From Rubrivivax sp. (GTDB taxonomy: Bacteria; Pseudomonadota; Gammaproteobacteria; Burkholderiales; Burkholderiaceae_C), in NCBI GenBank assembly GCA_026125665.1, contig JAHCKS010000006.1, positions 45,733 to 109,732 on the forward strand: 64,000 nt of DNA, in the 5' to 3' direction. Below are positions 8,689 to 20,485 of this stretch, in pieces. The translations under genes were made by a program, and so were the position numbers. Within the stretch, counting starts at the first letter, position 1. Each line of letters opens with the position of its first letter. The notes below the pieces were generated by a model. The model had not been told where the DNA came from, did not search any database, and saw only the letters and a program-made list of their open reading frames with translations.

Positions 8689-9713
8689 CGGCGCCGGCGC
8701 GGCCCATCGGCGAAGTCGTGCTGGCCGAGCCGCGCGGCTTCTGCGCCGGCGTCGACCGTGCCATCGAGATCGTCGAGCGGGCGTTGAAGCGCTTCGGCGC
8801 GCCGATCTACGTGCGGCACGAGATCGTGCACAACACGTACGTCGTCAACGACCTGAAGGCCAAGGGCGCGATCTTCATCGAGGACCTGGCCGAGGTGCCG
8901 CCCGGCGCCACGCTGGTGTTCAGCGCGCACGGCGTGAGCAAGGCGGTGCGCAGCGAGGCGGCGCAGCGCGGCTTCCAGGTCTTCGACGCCACCTGCCCGC
9001 TGGTGACCAAGGTGCACGTGGAGGTGGCCAAGCTCGCCCGGGAAGGCTACGAGTTCGTGATGATCGGCCACAAGGGACACCCCGAGGTGGAAGGCACGAT
9101 GGGCCAGCTCTCCGAAGGCATCTACCTCGTCGAGGAGGTGGCCGACGTGGCGCGCGTGGCGCCGCGCGGCGACAAGCTCGCGGTGGTGACGCAGACGACG
9201 CTGTCGGTGGACGACGCGGCCGAGATCCTGGCCGCGGTGAAGGCGCGTTTCCCGCAGGTGCGCGAGCCGAAGAAGCAGGACATCTGCTACGCCACGCAGA
9301 ACCGCCAGGACGCCGTGAAGGTGCTGGCGCCGGCGGTGGACGTGGTGGTGGTGGTCGGCAGCCCCACCAGCAGCAACAGCAACCGCCTGCGCGAGCTGGC
9401 CGAGCGCCTGGGCACCCCGGCGCACATGGTGGACAGCGCCGACGACCTCGACCCGGCCTGGTTCGCCGGCTTCGGCCGCAGCGCGCGCGTGGGCCTGACG
9501 GCCGGCGCGTCGGCCCCCGACATCCTCGTGCAGCAGGTCACGGCGCGCCTGCGCGAGCTGGGCGCGGTGTCGCTGTGCCACATGGCGGGCGTGGCCGAGG
9601 ACGTGCACTTCCCGTTGCCGCGCGGCCTGGGCGACCGCAGCATGAGCGAGAGCCGGGCGGCGAGCGCGGCGCCCGCACCCGACACCGCCGCAACGGCCGC
9701 GGCCCGATCTTGA
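8685..9713 (+). CDS. ispH: 4-hydroxy-3-methylbut-2-enyl diphosphate reductase IspH (LytB)
   Basis: The last enzyme of the MEP isoprenoid pathway; it converts HMBPP to IPP and DMAPP using a [4Fe-4S] cluster. All three cluster cysteines are present: C20 in [12 protein letters not shown], the Cys of [11 protein letters not shown], and the Cys of [10 protein letters not shown]. The substrate-binding SSNSNRL block, HGHPEVEGT-type [11 protein letters not shown] and the [11 protein letters not shown] stretch are also seen. It is 342 residues with GTG start overlapping fkpB. The C-terminal 20 or so residues are an Ala-rich tail beyond the usual end. Confidence 0.97.
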   Translation: MTAPARPIGEVVLAEPRGFCAGVDRAIEIVERALKRFGAPIYVRHEIVHNTYVVNDLKAKGAIFIEDLAEVPPGATLVFSAHGVSKAVRSEAAQRGFQVFDATCPLVTKVHVEVAKLAREGYEFVMIGHKGHPEVEGTMGQLSEGIYLVEEVADVARVAPRGDKLAVVTQTTLSVDDAAEILAAVKARFPQVREPKKQDICYATQNRQDAVKVLAPAVDVVVVVGSPTSSNSNRLRELAERLGTPAHMVDSADDLDPAWFAGFGRSARVGLTAGASAPDILVQQVTARLRELGAVSLCHMAGVAEDVHFPLPRGLGDRSMSESRAASAAPAPDTAATAAARS

Positions 9714-12033
<2,320 letters not shown>

Positions 12034-12037
<4 letters not shown>

Positions 12038-12061
12038 GAGGCAGCGCGGCGCGCCTACAAT
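12034..12061 (+). promoter_or_regulatory. Putative promoter of the tRNA-Ser gene
   Basis: CTGAGA (12034-12039) and TACAAT (12056-12061) are separated by 16 bp and lie 53 bp before the mature tRNA. The -35 overlaps the stop codon of the preceding hydratase-family gene. The -10 matches the consensus at five of six positions. Confidence 0.4.
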
Positions 12062-12113
12062 GCGCGTCCCCGACGACCCCGGGGGGCGCCGCGTTCCCCA
12101 CGCCGGTGCGCAC

Positions 12114-12204
12114 GGAAAGGTGGCAGAGTGGTCGAATGCGCCGGACTCGAAATCCGGTATACGGGTCTCCCGTATCGAGGGTTCGAATCCCTCCCTTTCC
12201 GCCA
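12114..12204 (+). tRNA. tRNA-Ser (anticodon CGA)
   Basis: A 91-nt class II tRNA with a GGAAAGG/CCTTTCC acceptor stem, D arm around GTGGCAGAGTGGTCGAATGC, anticodon stem CCGGA/TCCGG with CTCGAAA loop (anticodon CGA at 12148-12150, reading UCG), a long variable arm typical of tRNA-Ser, T arm GGGTTCGAATCCC, and an encoded CCA end at 12202-12204. No duplicated 3-prime end is seen nearby, so there is no sign of an integrated element here. Confidence 0.96.
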
Positions 12205-12369
12205 GATGCATGTCGCCCGCCCACAGCCGGCAATCGTTCCGGTGGGTGGCCCGGCTGTTGTGAAAGGCATCACCGGCCTTGCGCGCCCGTGCGCGGGCCG
12301 CGCCGGCGGCGCGGGAGGCCTGCACCACAATGCGCACCGCCTCTCGACCGCCACCCGGATCGTCTCCCC

Positions 12370-14070
12370 ATGTCCCTCATCGTCTCGGCTGCCGAGCGCT
12401 CCGGCGCCGGCGGCAGCGGCCGTGTCGCCGCGGCCGCGGCGGGCGCCGCGCACGCGCCTTCGGTACCCGCAGCGGTCGTCACCGCGATGGCCAAAGGCCG
12501 CGACGCCGCCTTCGCCGCCGTCTCGCAGCTGAGCGGCCCGTTCGCCTTCGGCCACCACGACGCCGCGAGCGGCCGCACGCTGCTGGCCGTGGACCGCTTC
12601 GCGATGCGCACCATCTGCCATCGCGTGCAGGACGGCCGGCTGCGCTTCGCCGAGCGCGCCGACGCGCTGGCCGGCGCGGACGATGCGCTCGATCCGCAGG
12701 CGATCTTCGACTACCTCTACTTCCACTGCATCCCGGCGCCGCGAACCGCGTTCGCCGACGTCTTTCGCCTGCCGGCCGGGCACGCCGCGTGGTTCGAGAA
12801 CGGGCAGCTCACGGTGGCGCCGTACTGGACGCCCACCTTCGAGGACGCCGGCCGCGCGCCGGTGTCGTTCACGGCGCTGCGCGACGAGTTCCGCGCCCTC
12901 GTCGAGGCGGCGGTGAAGCGCGATCTCGACGGCGGCATCCCGGCGTGTTTCCTCTCCGGCGGCACCGACAGCTCCACCGTCGCCGGCATGATCGGCCGCG
13001 CCGCCGGCCAGCCCGCGCACACCTACTCGATCGGCTTCGACGCGCAGGGCTACGACGAGATGGCCTTCGCGCGCATCGCCGCGAAGCACTTCGGCACCGT
13101 GCACCACGAGTACTACGTGACGCCGGACGACCTGGTGCGCGGCATCGCGGCGGTGGCGCAAAGCTACGACCAGCCGTTCGGCAACAGCTCGGCGCTGCCC
13201 GCCTACTACTGCGCGAAGCGGGCACGCGACGACGGCGCCACGCGCATGCTGGCCGGCGACGGCGGCGACGAACTGTTCGGCGGCAACAGCCGCTACGCGA
13301 TGCAGCGCGTCTTCGGCTGGTACCAGGGCGTGCCGGGCATGCTGCGCCGCGGCCTGCTCGAGCCCGTGCTCGACGGCACGCCGCTGGGCGCCCTGCCGCT
13401 GCTGCGCAAGGGCCGCGGCTACATCCGCCAGGCGCGCGTGCCGATGCCCGATCGCGACGAGGCCTACAACCTCGTCGTGCGCCTGGGCCTGGACGACGTG
13501 CTGGCGCCCGAGCTCAGGCAGCGCGTGGACACCGGCGCGCCGGCGCGGCTGCGCCGCGAGGTGTGGCAGGCGGCGCGCACCGGCAGCGAGATCAACCGCG
13601 CGCTCGCCTTCGACTGGCGCTTCACGCTTGCCGACAGCGACCTGCCGAAGGTCCGCGGCACCACCGAGCTGGCCGGCATCGGCGTCGCCTTCCCGTTCCT
13701 CGCCGACGACCTGCTCGCGTTCTCGTTGAAGCTGCCGGCGCACTACAAGCTCAAGGGCCTGAAGCTGCGCTGGTTCTTCAAGGAAGCGCTGCGCGGCTTC
13801 CTGCCCGACGAGATCATCACGAAGAAGAAGAAGGGCTTCGGGCTGCCGTTCGGCGTGTGGGTGACGCAGCATGCCGGGCTGCGCGAGCTGGCACTCGACT
13901 CGCTCAGCGACATTGCGAGGCGCGGCGTGGTGCGGCCGCAGTTCATCTCCACGCTGGTCGACAAGCGGCTGCCCGAGCACCCGGGCTTCTACGGCGAGAT
14001 GGTGTGGATCCTGATGATGCTCGAGCAGTGGCTGCGCAGGGTGCGGCCGGAGGGCCGCTCGCTCCTCTGA
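12370..14070 (+). CDS. Asparagine synthetase-like protein with degenerate glutaminase domain
   Basis: A 566-residue AsnB relative. The C-terminal synthetase domain is complete: ATP pyrophosphatase loop SGGTDSS at 196-202, YSIGFDAQGYDE, LAGDGGDELFGGN and KKKGFGLPFGVW. The N-terminal class II glutaminase is truncated: only its rear part remains (GPFAFGHHDAASGRTLLAVDRF, residues 56-77), the Ala-rich residues 1-45 do not resemble the NTN fold, and there is no cysteine at position 2. It therefore cannot take ammonia from glutamine by the usual route. Such proteins often amidate unusual substrates, for example in polysaccharide or peptide pathways. No biosynthetic partners are adjacent, so the substrate is unknown. 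Confidence 0.85.
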   Translation: MSLIVSAAERSGAGGSGRVAAAAAGAAHAPSVPAAVVTAMAKGRDAAFAAVSQLSGPFAFGHHDAASGRTLLAVDRFAMRTICHRVQDGRLRFAERADALAGADDALDPQAIFDYLYFHCIPAPRTAFADVFRLPAGHAAWFENGQLTVAPYWTPTFEDAGRAPVSFTALRDEFRALVEAAVKRDLDGGIPACFLSGGTDSSTVAGMIGRAAGQPAHTYSIGFDAQGYDEMAFARIAAKHFGTVHHEYYVTPDDLVRGIAAVAQSYDQPFGNSSALPAYYCAKRARDDGATRMLAGDGGDELFGGNSRYAMQRVFGWYQGVPGMLRRGLLEPVLDGTPLGALPLLRKGRGYIRQARVPMPDRDEAYNLVVRLGLDDVLAPELRQRVDTGAPARLRREVWQAARTGSEINRALAFDWRFTLADSDLPKVRGTTELAGIGVAFPFLADDLLAFSLKLPAHYKLKGLKLRWFFKEALRGFLPDEIITKKKKGFGLPFGVWVTQHAGLRELALDSLSDIARRGVVRPQFISTLVDKRLPEHPGFYGEMVWILMMLEQWLRRVRPEGRSLL

Positions 14071-14161
14071 TCCGAGGGCGGGCTTGTTCGGCGGCGCATC
14101 GCAGCCTCCTCCGCCCCCGCACCGCACCCGGCGCCGCCCGGCCGTCGGCTAGCATGGCCGC

Positions 14162-15451
14162 ATGGCCGACCACGCCTACCAGCCCGAGACGCTGGCCATC
14201 CACGCCGGGCAGATCCCGGATGCCGCCACCGGCGCGCGCGCGCTGCCGATCTACCAGACGACGAGCTTCGTCTTCGACAGCGCCGAGCACGCCGCGCAGC
14301 TGTTCAACCTGCAGACCTTCGGCAACGTCTACTCGCGCCTGAGCAACCCCACGGTGGCGGCGCTCGAGGAGCGCGTCGCCGCGCTCGAAGGCGGCCGCGC
14401 CGCCGTGGCCTGCGCTTCCGGCATGGCGGCCGAGTCGATGGCGCTGATGACGATGCTGCAGGCCGGCGACCACGTCGTTGCCGCCGGCGCGCTGTACGGC
14501 GGCAGCGTGACGATGCTCGCCGTGAACCTGCGCAAGTTCGGCATCGAGACGACCTTCGTCGACGCGACGAAACCCGATGCCTTCGCCGCGGCGATGCGGC
14601 CGACGACCCGCGCCGTGTTCGCCGAGACGCTCGGCAACCCGAGTCTCGTCGTGCTCGACATCGCCGCGGTGGCCGACGTGGCGCGCGCGCACGGCGTGCC
14701 GCTGGTGGTGGACAACACCGTGCCGAGCCCGGTGCTGTGCCGGCCGATCGATTTCGGCGCCGACATCGTCGTGCACAGCGCCACCAAGTACCTCGGCGGC
14801 CACGGCACCACGCTCGCCGGCGTCGTCGTCGAGAGCGGCCGCTTCCCGTGGGACAACGGCAAGTTTCCCGGCATGACCGAGCCCTCGCCCGGCTACCACG
14901 GCGTGCGCTTCTTCGAGACCTTCGGTGACTTCGGCTTCACGATGCGCTGCCGCATGGAGACGCTGCGCGTCTACGGCGCGGCGCTGGCGCCGATGAGCGC
15001 CTGGCAGATCCTGCAGGGCGTGGAGACGCTGCCGCTGCGCATGGAGCGCCACAGCGCCAACGCGCTGGCGGTGGCGAAGTTCCTGAAGCACGACCCGCGC
15101 GTCAGCTTCGTCAACTACCCCGGGCTCGAGGACCACCCGCAGCACGCGCTGCTGGCGCGGCAGATGAAGGCCGCCTCGGGCCTGCTCGCTTTCGGTGTCA
15201 AGGGGGGCGAGGCGGCGGGCGTGAAGTTCATCGAAAGCGCGCAGTTCATGAGCCACCTCGTCAACATCGGCGACACGCGCACGCTCATCAGCCACCCGGC
15301 GAGCACGACGCACCGGCAGCTCGACGAAGCGCAGCTGCGCGCCGCCGGCGTGACGCCGGAGATGGTGCGCATCTCGGTGGGGCTGGAGCACATCGACGAC
15401 ATCCTGTGGGACATTGACCAGGCGCTCGCGGCGGCGGCGTCAAGCTCGTAG
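14162..15451 (+). CDS. O-acetylhomoserine (thiol)-lyase / O-succinylhomoserine sulfhydrylase family PLP enzyme
   Basis: A 429-residue PLP enzyme of the Cys/Met-metabolism class, most like MetY: opening ETLAIHAGQIPD, TTSFVFDSAEHAAQLFNL, YSRLSNPTVAALEERVAALEGG, PLP lysine K209 in HSATKYLGGHGTTL, and the long FPWDNGKFPGMTEPSPGYHG insert specific to O-acetylhomoserine sulfhydrylases. It likely forms homocysteine from O-acetylhomoserine and sulfide. The upstream TAGCAT ends only six bases before the ATG, so the transcript may be leaderless. A hairpin follows the stop. A second, different family member is at 39409. Confidence 0.93.
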   Translation: MADHAYQPETLAIHAGQIPDAATGARALPIYQTTSFVFDSAEHAAQLFNLQTFGNVYSRLSNPTVAALEERVAALEGGRAAVACASGMAAESMALMTMLQAGDHVVAAGALYGGSVTMLAVNLRKFGIETTFVDATKPDAFAAAMRPTTRAVFAETLGNPSLVVLDIAAVADVARAHGVPLVVDNTVPSPVLCRPIDFGADIVVHSATKYLGGHGTTLAGVVVESGRFPWDNGKFPGMTEPSPGYHGVRFFETFGDFGFTMRCRMETLRVYGAALAPMSAWQILQGVETLPLRMERHSANALAVAKFLKHDPRVSFVNYPGLEDHPQHALLARQMKAASGLLAFGVKGGEAAGVKFIESAQFMSHLVNIGDTRTLISHPASTTHRQLDEAQLRAAGVTPEMVRISVGLEHIDDILWDIDQALAAAASSS

Positions 15452-15455
15452 CCCC

Positions 15456-15474
15456 CGGCCGGGCACTCCGGCCG
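15456..15474 (+). terminator. Hairpin after the MetY-type gene
   Basis: A perfect 7-bp stem CGGCCGG/CCGGCCG with a 5-nt loop starts four bases after the stop codon and is followed by a pyrimidine-rich TCTTCCCTCCTTC. No continuous T run, so it may be a weak or Rho-assisted terminator. It also separates this gene from the SARP-type promoter at 15533. Confidence 0.45.
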
Positions 15475-15532
15475 TCTTCCCTCCTTCACTTGCAGGACCA
15501 GCCTGCCTTCGGCCCCAGGCCGGGGAGCCCTC

Positions 15533-15567
15533 GCGTAACGGGCGCGTAACGGGTCCGTCCTTACTGT
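15533..15567 (+). promoter_or_regulatory. SARP-type operator and promoter A (before the large lipoprotein gene)
   Basis: Two nearly identical 11-bp units, GCGTAACGGGC (15533-15543) and GCGTAACGGGT (15544-15554), lie head to tail with no gap; the GTAACG cores are exactly 11 bp apart. TACTGT at 15562-15567 is a -10-like hexamer 10 bp after the second core. SARP regulators are known to bind direct repeats in an 11-bp register next to the -10 in place of a -35. Matching sites occur at 20486-20517 (minus strand) and 20615-20646, around the SARP-type gene. Predicted leader is about 70 nt. Confidence 0.65.
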
Positions 15568-15645
15568 CCGCTGCATCGGTCGCGATCGTGACCGAGGGTG
15601 CCGCAGGGGCCTGCGGCCTCGAGGCTGGATCGGAGGGGACGGGCC

Positions 15646-18121
15646 ATGATTGGGTTGACATTCAAGCGCACGGGGCGCACCGGGAGGACGGGTAGCCGCT
15701 GGACGATGTGCCTGGCGGCGCTGCTGCTGGCGAGCTGCGGTGGGGGGGAGAGGGGAAGAAGGGGCAGGCAGCGGCGGCGGCAACGATCCGACCCGCGAGA
15801 AGGTCGTCCGCCTGGAGCTCGTGCAGCAGGGCGTGCTTCTGACCGGCGCCGGCCAGGAGCGGCAGCTCACGGTGCGTGCGCTCAACGGCAGCGGTGCACA
15901 GATCGACGCGAACGTCGTCTGGACATCGTCGGCGCCGGAGCGCATCAGTGTCGACGCAACGGGCAAGGTGCGCGCCGTCACGCCGCTCGGCTCGGCGCAG
16001 ATCACGGCCGAGTCGGGCGGCGTGCGGTCGCGCCCGCTGCTGGTGATGACGGCCGAGCTGCACCCCGGAACGCTGCAGGTGACGGACGCCAACGTGGTGC
16101 GGATCGGCGAGCCGTTGACCAGCGGCCCGCCGCTGCCGCGGGCGGGCATCGAGTACGACGTGTGGCTGTCTGGCGTTGCGCCCCCGCAGCCGGGCACCGT
16201 CGTGCTCGCCGTCGAGGACTCGCCCGTCGCCGGGCGCGTGGTCGAGGCGGCGATCGACGGCAACCTCGTTCGGGTGCGCCTGCGCCTGCTCGACATGCCC
16301 GACGTGCTCGCGCGCTACGACATCGACTGGGTCATCGACGTGACGGCGTTCGACATGGTGTACGACCCCGCGGCGGCTGGCTTCAGCACACGACGGGATG
16401 AGAAGCCGCTGTCGCACGAGCGGCGCCTGGACTCCACCGAGGTGCGCGTGCCCGACTGGAGCTTTCCGCCGGGCAGCCCGAGCCCGCTGTGCCGGGCGAG
16501 TGCCGCGGCCAAGCTGACGACGCAGCCGACGAAGGTCAAGGTCGGCGGCAGCCCGAAGATCGTCTATCGCGACAGCCACCTGCACGTCGGCTTGCCCTCC
16601 GGGACGTTCAGGCTCGCGCTGGTGGGCGACTTCAAGATCGAGACGCAGGTCGGCCTCGTTGCCGATGCGGGCCTGAGCGGGACGGTGGAGTGCGAGCTGC
16701 CGCCCAAGGCGCTCGGCATCCCGATCCCGATTGCGGGGCCGTTCGGCTTGTCGATCCCGGTGAGCGTGGGGCTCAAGGTGAAAGGCGAAGTCGAGCTCGC
16801 CAAGCTCGACATCAGCCTCAGCGGCGAGAACGGCGCCAGTTTCGAGCTCGGCGTCGACTGCAAGCCCGCGCAGCCCTGCACGCTGCTGGACACCGCCACG
16901 CCGATCAACAAGTTCGAGCCGCATCTCGAGGTGCACGGCGCCAACATCGACGGCATGAGGATCAAGCTCGGCGCGCACCTCTACTTTCACACCGGGCTCA
17001 ACGTCGTGCTGCTGGGCAGGCTGGTCACCTTCGAGGCCGTCGACGTGAAGGTGGGGCCCAAGCAGACGGCCGATTTCGGCACGCTGAAGCGGCAGGCCGA
17101 CGACAGGCCCTACGCGTCGAACTACAAGCTCTTCTTCCTGACCGAGATCGCGCCGGGCAAGAGTGCGAAGAAGGCCATCGAGTTCTTCACCGGCGTCGAG
17201 CGCGACGAGTTCTCGATGACCTTGCCCATCGAGGCGGACATCTCCGAGTCGCCCAACGGCACGTGGAGCGTGGACAAGACGAACCCGGTGCCCAACCGCG
17301 ACACGGTGCTGTTCGACATCCGCGTCAAGCCGCAAAGCAAAGACTACTTCCTGCTCGGCTACAACATCAAGCGCATCGAGATCTACCGCAAGCACGAGTC
17401 GGCGCCCGAGTACGAGCTCGTGCAGGCGCTGCCTGCGACGCAGCCGCAGGTGGACTTCCAGTGGCGATGGGAACCCACGACGGCTGACGCGGGCCGCAAC
17501 GACTTCGCCGTCTTCGCGGTGAGCAACTTCGAGGTCGTGCCGCTCGAGATCGGCACGGTGGCGAGCGTGCAGGTGGGCTGCATCGGCGGCATCGGCACGG
17601 AACAGATGCGTGCCCTGGCGGCGGGCGGCGTTTGCAAGGAGGAGTGGGTCGGCAGCGCAAGCGGCGAGATCTTCGGCGCGGTGAAGTTCAACATGCCTGC
17701 TCCGTTCCTTTGGGAACAGGACCTGACGACGGTCCTTGCCCCGGGCATCAGCGCGTTGCGACCGGCGAAGACGGGCAACCTGGTGACGGTCGAGTTCACG
17801 CTCTGGAAGGACCTCGGCTGCACCGTCACGCCCGAGCGCTTCGACGGCTCGAGCTTCTCGGCGGCGTCGCTGATGACCGTCGATCGCAACTTCGACCCGC
17901 CCAAGTACGCATGGGGCCTGCAGATCGACGCCGAGCTGACGATTTCGTGCCCGGACGGCGGGCCGGGCACGCTGCCCGGGCGCGTGATCGCGATCGACGG
18001 CCTCGGCGAGCTCACCGAACGGGGCACGCGCATGCAAGGCATCACGAGCAACCAGTTCGGGCGTTCCAGCTACGACTTCCGCCTGAAGGAGCCGGACCCG
18101 CCATCGCCGCAGGCGCGGTAG
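15646..18121 (+). CDS. Large exported lipoprotein with BIG2-like N-terminal domain (apparent frameshift after the lipobox)
   Basis: A GGAGGGGA ribosome site (15632-15639) precedes ATG 15646, which encodes MIGLTFKRTG and a lipoprotein signal ending ALLLASCGGG. The frame then breaks at a run of seven G's (15742-15748); dropping one G joins it to the 793-codon frame that continues to 18121 (a GTG at 15740 is the only start of that frame alone). The body begins with a Gly-rich linker, a BIG2-like domain (RLELVQQGVLLTGAGQ ... VVWTSSAPERISVDATGKVRAVTPLG), then about 650 residues of beta-rich sequence I do not recognise, with several Cys pairs and a glycine/proline-rich PKALGIPIPIAGPFGLSIP stretch. 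It probably sits on the cell surface or periplasm. Confidence 0.7.
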
Positions 18122-18156
18122 TCGGTTGATGCAGGCGTTGCCGGAGGGACCTCAGG

Positions 18157-18960
18157 ATGAAGCCGAAAGCATGTTTCCTGGCGATGTTGGCAGTGGCCGG
18201 TGCAGCAGCGGCGGCCGATGCATGGGCGCAGGACCCGCCGCCGCCCGCCGGCCGCTGGCAATCGCCCGCCAGCGCGACCTACACCAACCCCGCGCTCACG
18301 GGCGCCGAGCTCTACCTCAGTATCGACGTCGCGCCGGACGGCAGCTTTCGCGGCACATGGGGGCGGTACTTCTGCACCGCTTTCCCCGGCGCCTACGGCA
18401 TTGCCATCTACTCGTGCAGCCGCACCGGTGGCAACCGCGTCTCCGGCAGGTTCGGCCCGGGCCGGCAGGGCGCGATCGATCTCGATACGCTCGGCCGCAG
18501 CCCCTTCACCTGGGCCGCACCCTCCGGCGACGAGCTCGCGATCGACCTGCCGAGGACCTGGCAGGGCGGCGGTGACGCGGTCCTGTACCGCGCGCGCATG
18601 ACGCGCAACGGCAAGCCGCGGCCCGCGGCTTCCGCGGCAGCTCCGGGCGAAGCAGGACCGCTGCTGTCCGCCGTTGCGCTGTACCGCGAGTTCAAGCAGG
18701 ACGAGCGGTCCGCCCTCGCACGGCACCAAGGCAAGACCCTCGTGCTCGAGGGGCGGCGCGGAAGCCTGATCGCGCTCAGCGACGGCGGCGCGGCCGTTCA
18801 CGTGCCCGACGGATTCCAGAGCCGCGCCCTGGTTCTCTACTTCCGCGACTTCAAGCAGGTCAGCGGCATCGCCGAAGGCGCGCAGTTCCGCTTCAGGTGC
18901 AGGGTGTTGGACTTCGCGTACCAGTACGTGCAGTTGGAAGACTGCTCGATCGTGCGCTGA
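18157..18960 (+). CDS. Exported protein with C-terminal OB-fold (tRNA_anti-like) domain
   Basis: A 267-residue protein with a Sec signal peptide (MKPKACFLAMLAVAGAAAAADAWAQ). Residues about 30-150 form a beta-rich domain with four cysteines (YFCTAF, YSCSRTGG) of unknown family. Residues about 172-265 resemble the tRNA_anti-like OB-fold family: LYREFKQDERSALARHQGKTLVLEGRRG, VHVPDG and GAQFRFRCRVLDFAYQYVQLEDCSI. In exported proteins this fold usually acts as a ligand-binding module and not on tRNA. It starts 35 bp after the lipoprotein stop on the same strand, with GGAGGG ahead, and is likely co-transcribed from the SARP-type promoter A. Confidence 0.75.
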   Translation: MKPKACFLAMLAVAGAAAAADAWAQDPPPPAGRWQSPASATYTNPALTGAELYLSIDVAPDGSFRGTWGRYFCTAFPGAYGIAIYSCSRTGGNRVSGRFGPGRQGAIDLDTLGRSPFTWAAPSGDELAIDLPRTWQGGGDAVLYRARMTRNGKPRPAASAAAPGEAGPLLSAVALYREFKQDERSALARHQGKTLVLEGRRGSLIALSDGGAAVHVPDGFQSRALVLYFRDFKQVSGIAEGAQFRFRCRVLDFAYQYVQLEDCSIVR

Positions 18961-19053
18961 TGCGGCGTGCTGCCTGGCGACGGCACGACGAACGCGAAGA
19001 CGTCGGCCTGTGCCATCAGGCGCCTTGCGCGATGGCCTCCTGCGCCAAGGTCC

Positions 19054-20400
19054 CTACGGAACCAGCTTGATGCCCAAGGCATAGCCGGTGATCCTCGCCG
19101 GCGAACTGATGACGTGGTCCTTCGAAGCCACGCTGGCCCCGCCCAGGTCGGCGCGTGGCTCGAGCTTCCACAGCAGGTTGCCGGCCGCCGTCTGATTGCC
19201 GGCCTGGTCGTAGCGGCGCCAGTCGACCGCCGCACCGATGCCAGTCAGCGCAAATTCGCCCCGCAGCCCGCCTACGTCGACGGCCGGGTGCGCGGCAATG
19301 CCCGAGGTCGCCGAGACGACTCTCGCCCGCACGTTGTAGGTGGTGCCTCCCACGCTGACCGTGGGCGGCAGCGCGATCACCTGCGTCGCTATGGAGCCCG
19401 GCGCCGCGACGATGTGCTCCTTGGACTCGGACCGCCAGCCTCTGACATTCAGGATGACGAAATGGCACTCGAACCCGCCGTTGGGAGCCGGGTCGCACTG
19501 CGTGTATCCATCGACCAGCGGCGCGCTCACCGTGGTGAATTGACCGCCGCCACACCCGCTGGTCGGGCACGCGATGAAGCCGCCGCCGACCACGACCCTG
19601 CCGGACGGCGCCGAGACCTGGTCGGCCGGCTGCCCCAGGGAGCCTTGGCCGACGGAAGACGAGCTGGCAGTCGCATTCCCGTGACCGTTGGGGTTGACGA
19701 GCAGTCGCAGCTCGTGCGACGTCATCCCTTCGATCCGCAGCCCGATCACGAACACGGTCGGGCGATGCGGCTGCGCGGCGCCGCCTCCCTCGGCTGTCAG
19801 CGCAAACCATTCCTGGGCGTGGTTCTGGTATCCAAAGAGCCAGGACCCAGAGATCAGCGCGCCGATCGGAGAGTCCGTGCCCATCGCGCCACCGCCGACA
19901 ACGACGAAGCCGGCCGGTACGTAAACATGAACGTTCCCTACGTGGTTGGTCGCGGTTTGCAGCTTCCACACGCCGGTGGTCGCGAGCCCCGAAGAGTCCG
20001 TCGAAAACCCGGTCAGCACCGCGCCTGGCGTCCCATGGCCATAGGGGGGTATGGCGCCGAACGGAGTGACGGTGCACGAACGCGTGACCGTGATGCCGTT
20101 GTCGACGAACGTGATCGTTGCCGACATCGGGGCGGTGCCCGCACCCTCGAAGTGCCTGAAAGTGCCAGGGCTTTGCAGGCCGACATCGAGCGGAGACAGC
20201 TTCCTCTCCGTGAGGCCCCTTGCGGAGATCGTGCAGGTGCCGGTGCCATCGATGGCGCATCCGAAGATGGCGGTGGGCACATAACCGGTGCCCTGGGGCT
20301 GCGGCGGTCCTTCGAAGCAGATCTGGTGCATGCGCGCGGCAGCCCCGGCGCAGGCGACGCCGAGCGCGATTCCGGCGGCCAGCTGTGCGAGTCTTGACAT
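19054..20400 (-). CDS. Secreted protein with VVVGGG repeats, unknown function
   Basis: A 448-residue protein with a signal peptide (MSRLAQLAAGIALGVACAGAAA) and a GGAGG ribosome site seven bases before its ATG. The mature protein is Gly/Val/Ser-rich and beta-strand-rich. It contains two similar units, VPAGFVVVGGGAMGT and APSGRVVVGGGFIACP, and several Cys pairs (CFEG, FGCAIDGTGTC, CPTSGCGGG, QCDP, ECHF). Units of the form PAGxVVxGGGA occur in diverse secreted bacterial proteins, but no function follows. It is divergent from the SARP-type regulator gene and carries its own SARP-type operator. Convergent with the OB-fold gene, leaving a 93-bp gap. Confidence 0.75.
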   Translation of the reverse strand: MSRLAQLAAGIALGVACAGAAARMHQICFEGPPQPQGTGYVPTAIFGCAIDGTGTCTISARGLTERKLSPLDVGLQSPGTFRHFEGAGTAPMSATITFVDNGITVTRSCTVTPFGAIPPYGHGTPGAVLTGFSTDSSGLATTGVWKLQTATNHVGNVHVYVPAGFVVVGGGAMGTDSPIGALISGSWLFGYQNHAQEWFALTAEGGGAAQPHRPTVFVIGLRIEGMTSHELRLLVNPNGHGNATASSSSVGQGSLGQPADQVSAPSGRVVVGGGFIACPTSGCGGGQFTTVSAPLVDGYTQCDPAPNGGFECHFVILNVRGWRSESKEHIVAAPGSIATQVIALPPTVSVGGTTYNVRARVVSATSGIAAHPAVDVGGLRGEFALTGIGAAVDWRRYDQAGNQTAAGNLLWKLEPRADLGGASVASKDHVISSPARITGYALGIKLVP

Positions 20401-20485
20401 GATCCGATCCTCCATGTGGCGAGCACCGACGTTCGCCGGTGCGCTCAACGCCCCGACCACCCGGCACGACGCCGGATGCGCCGCG

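Noticed and set aside
12114-12204. tRNA-Ser as an integration site for a mobile element
   Set aside because: No repeated tRNA 3-prime end, integrase or composition change was seen downstream; the neighbours are ordinary chromosomal genes.
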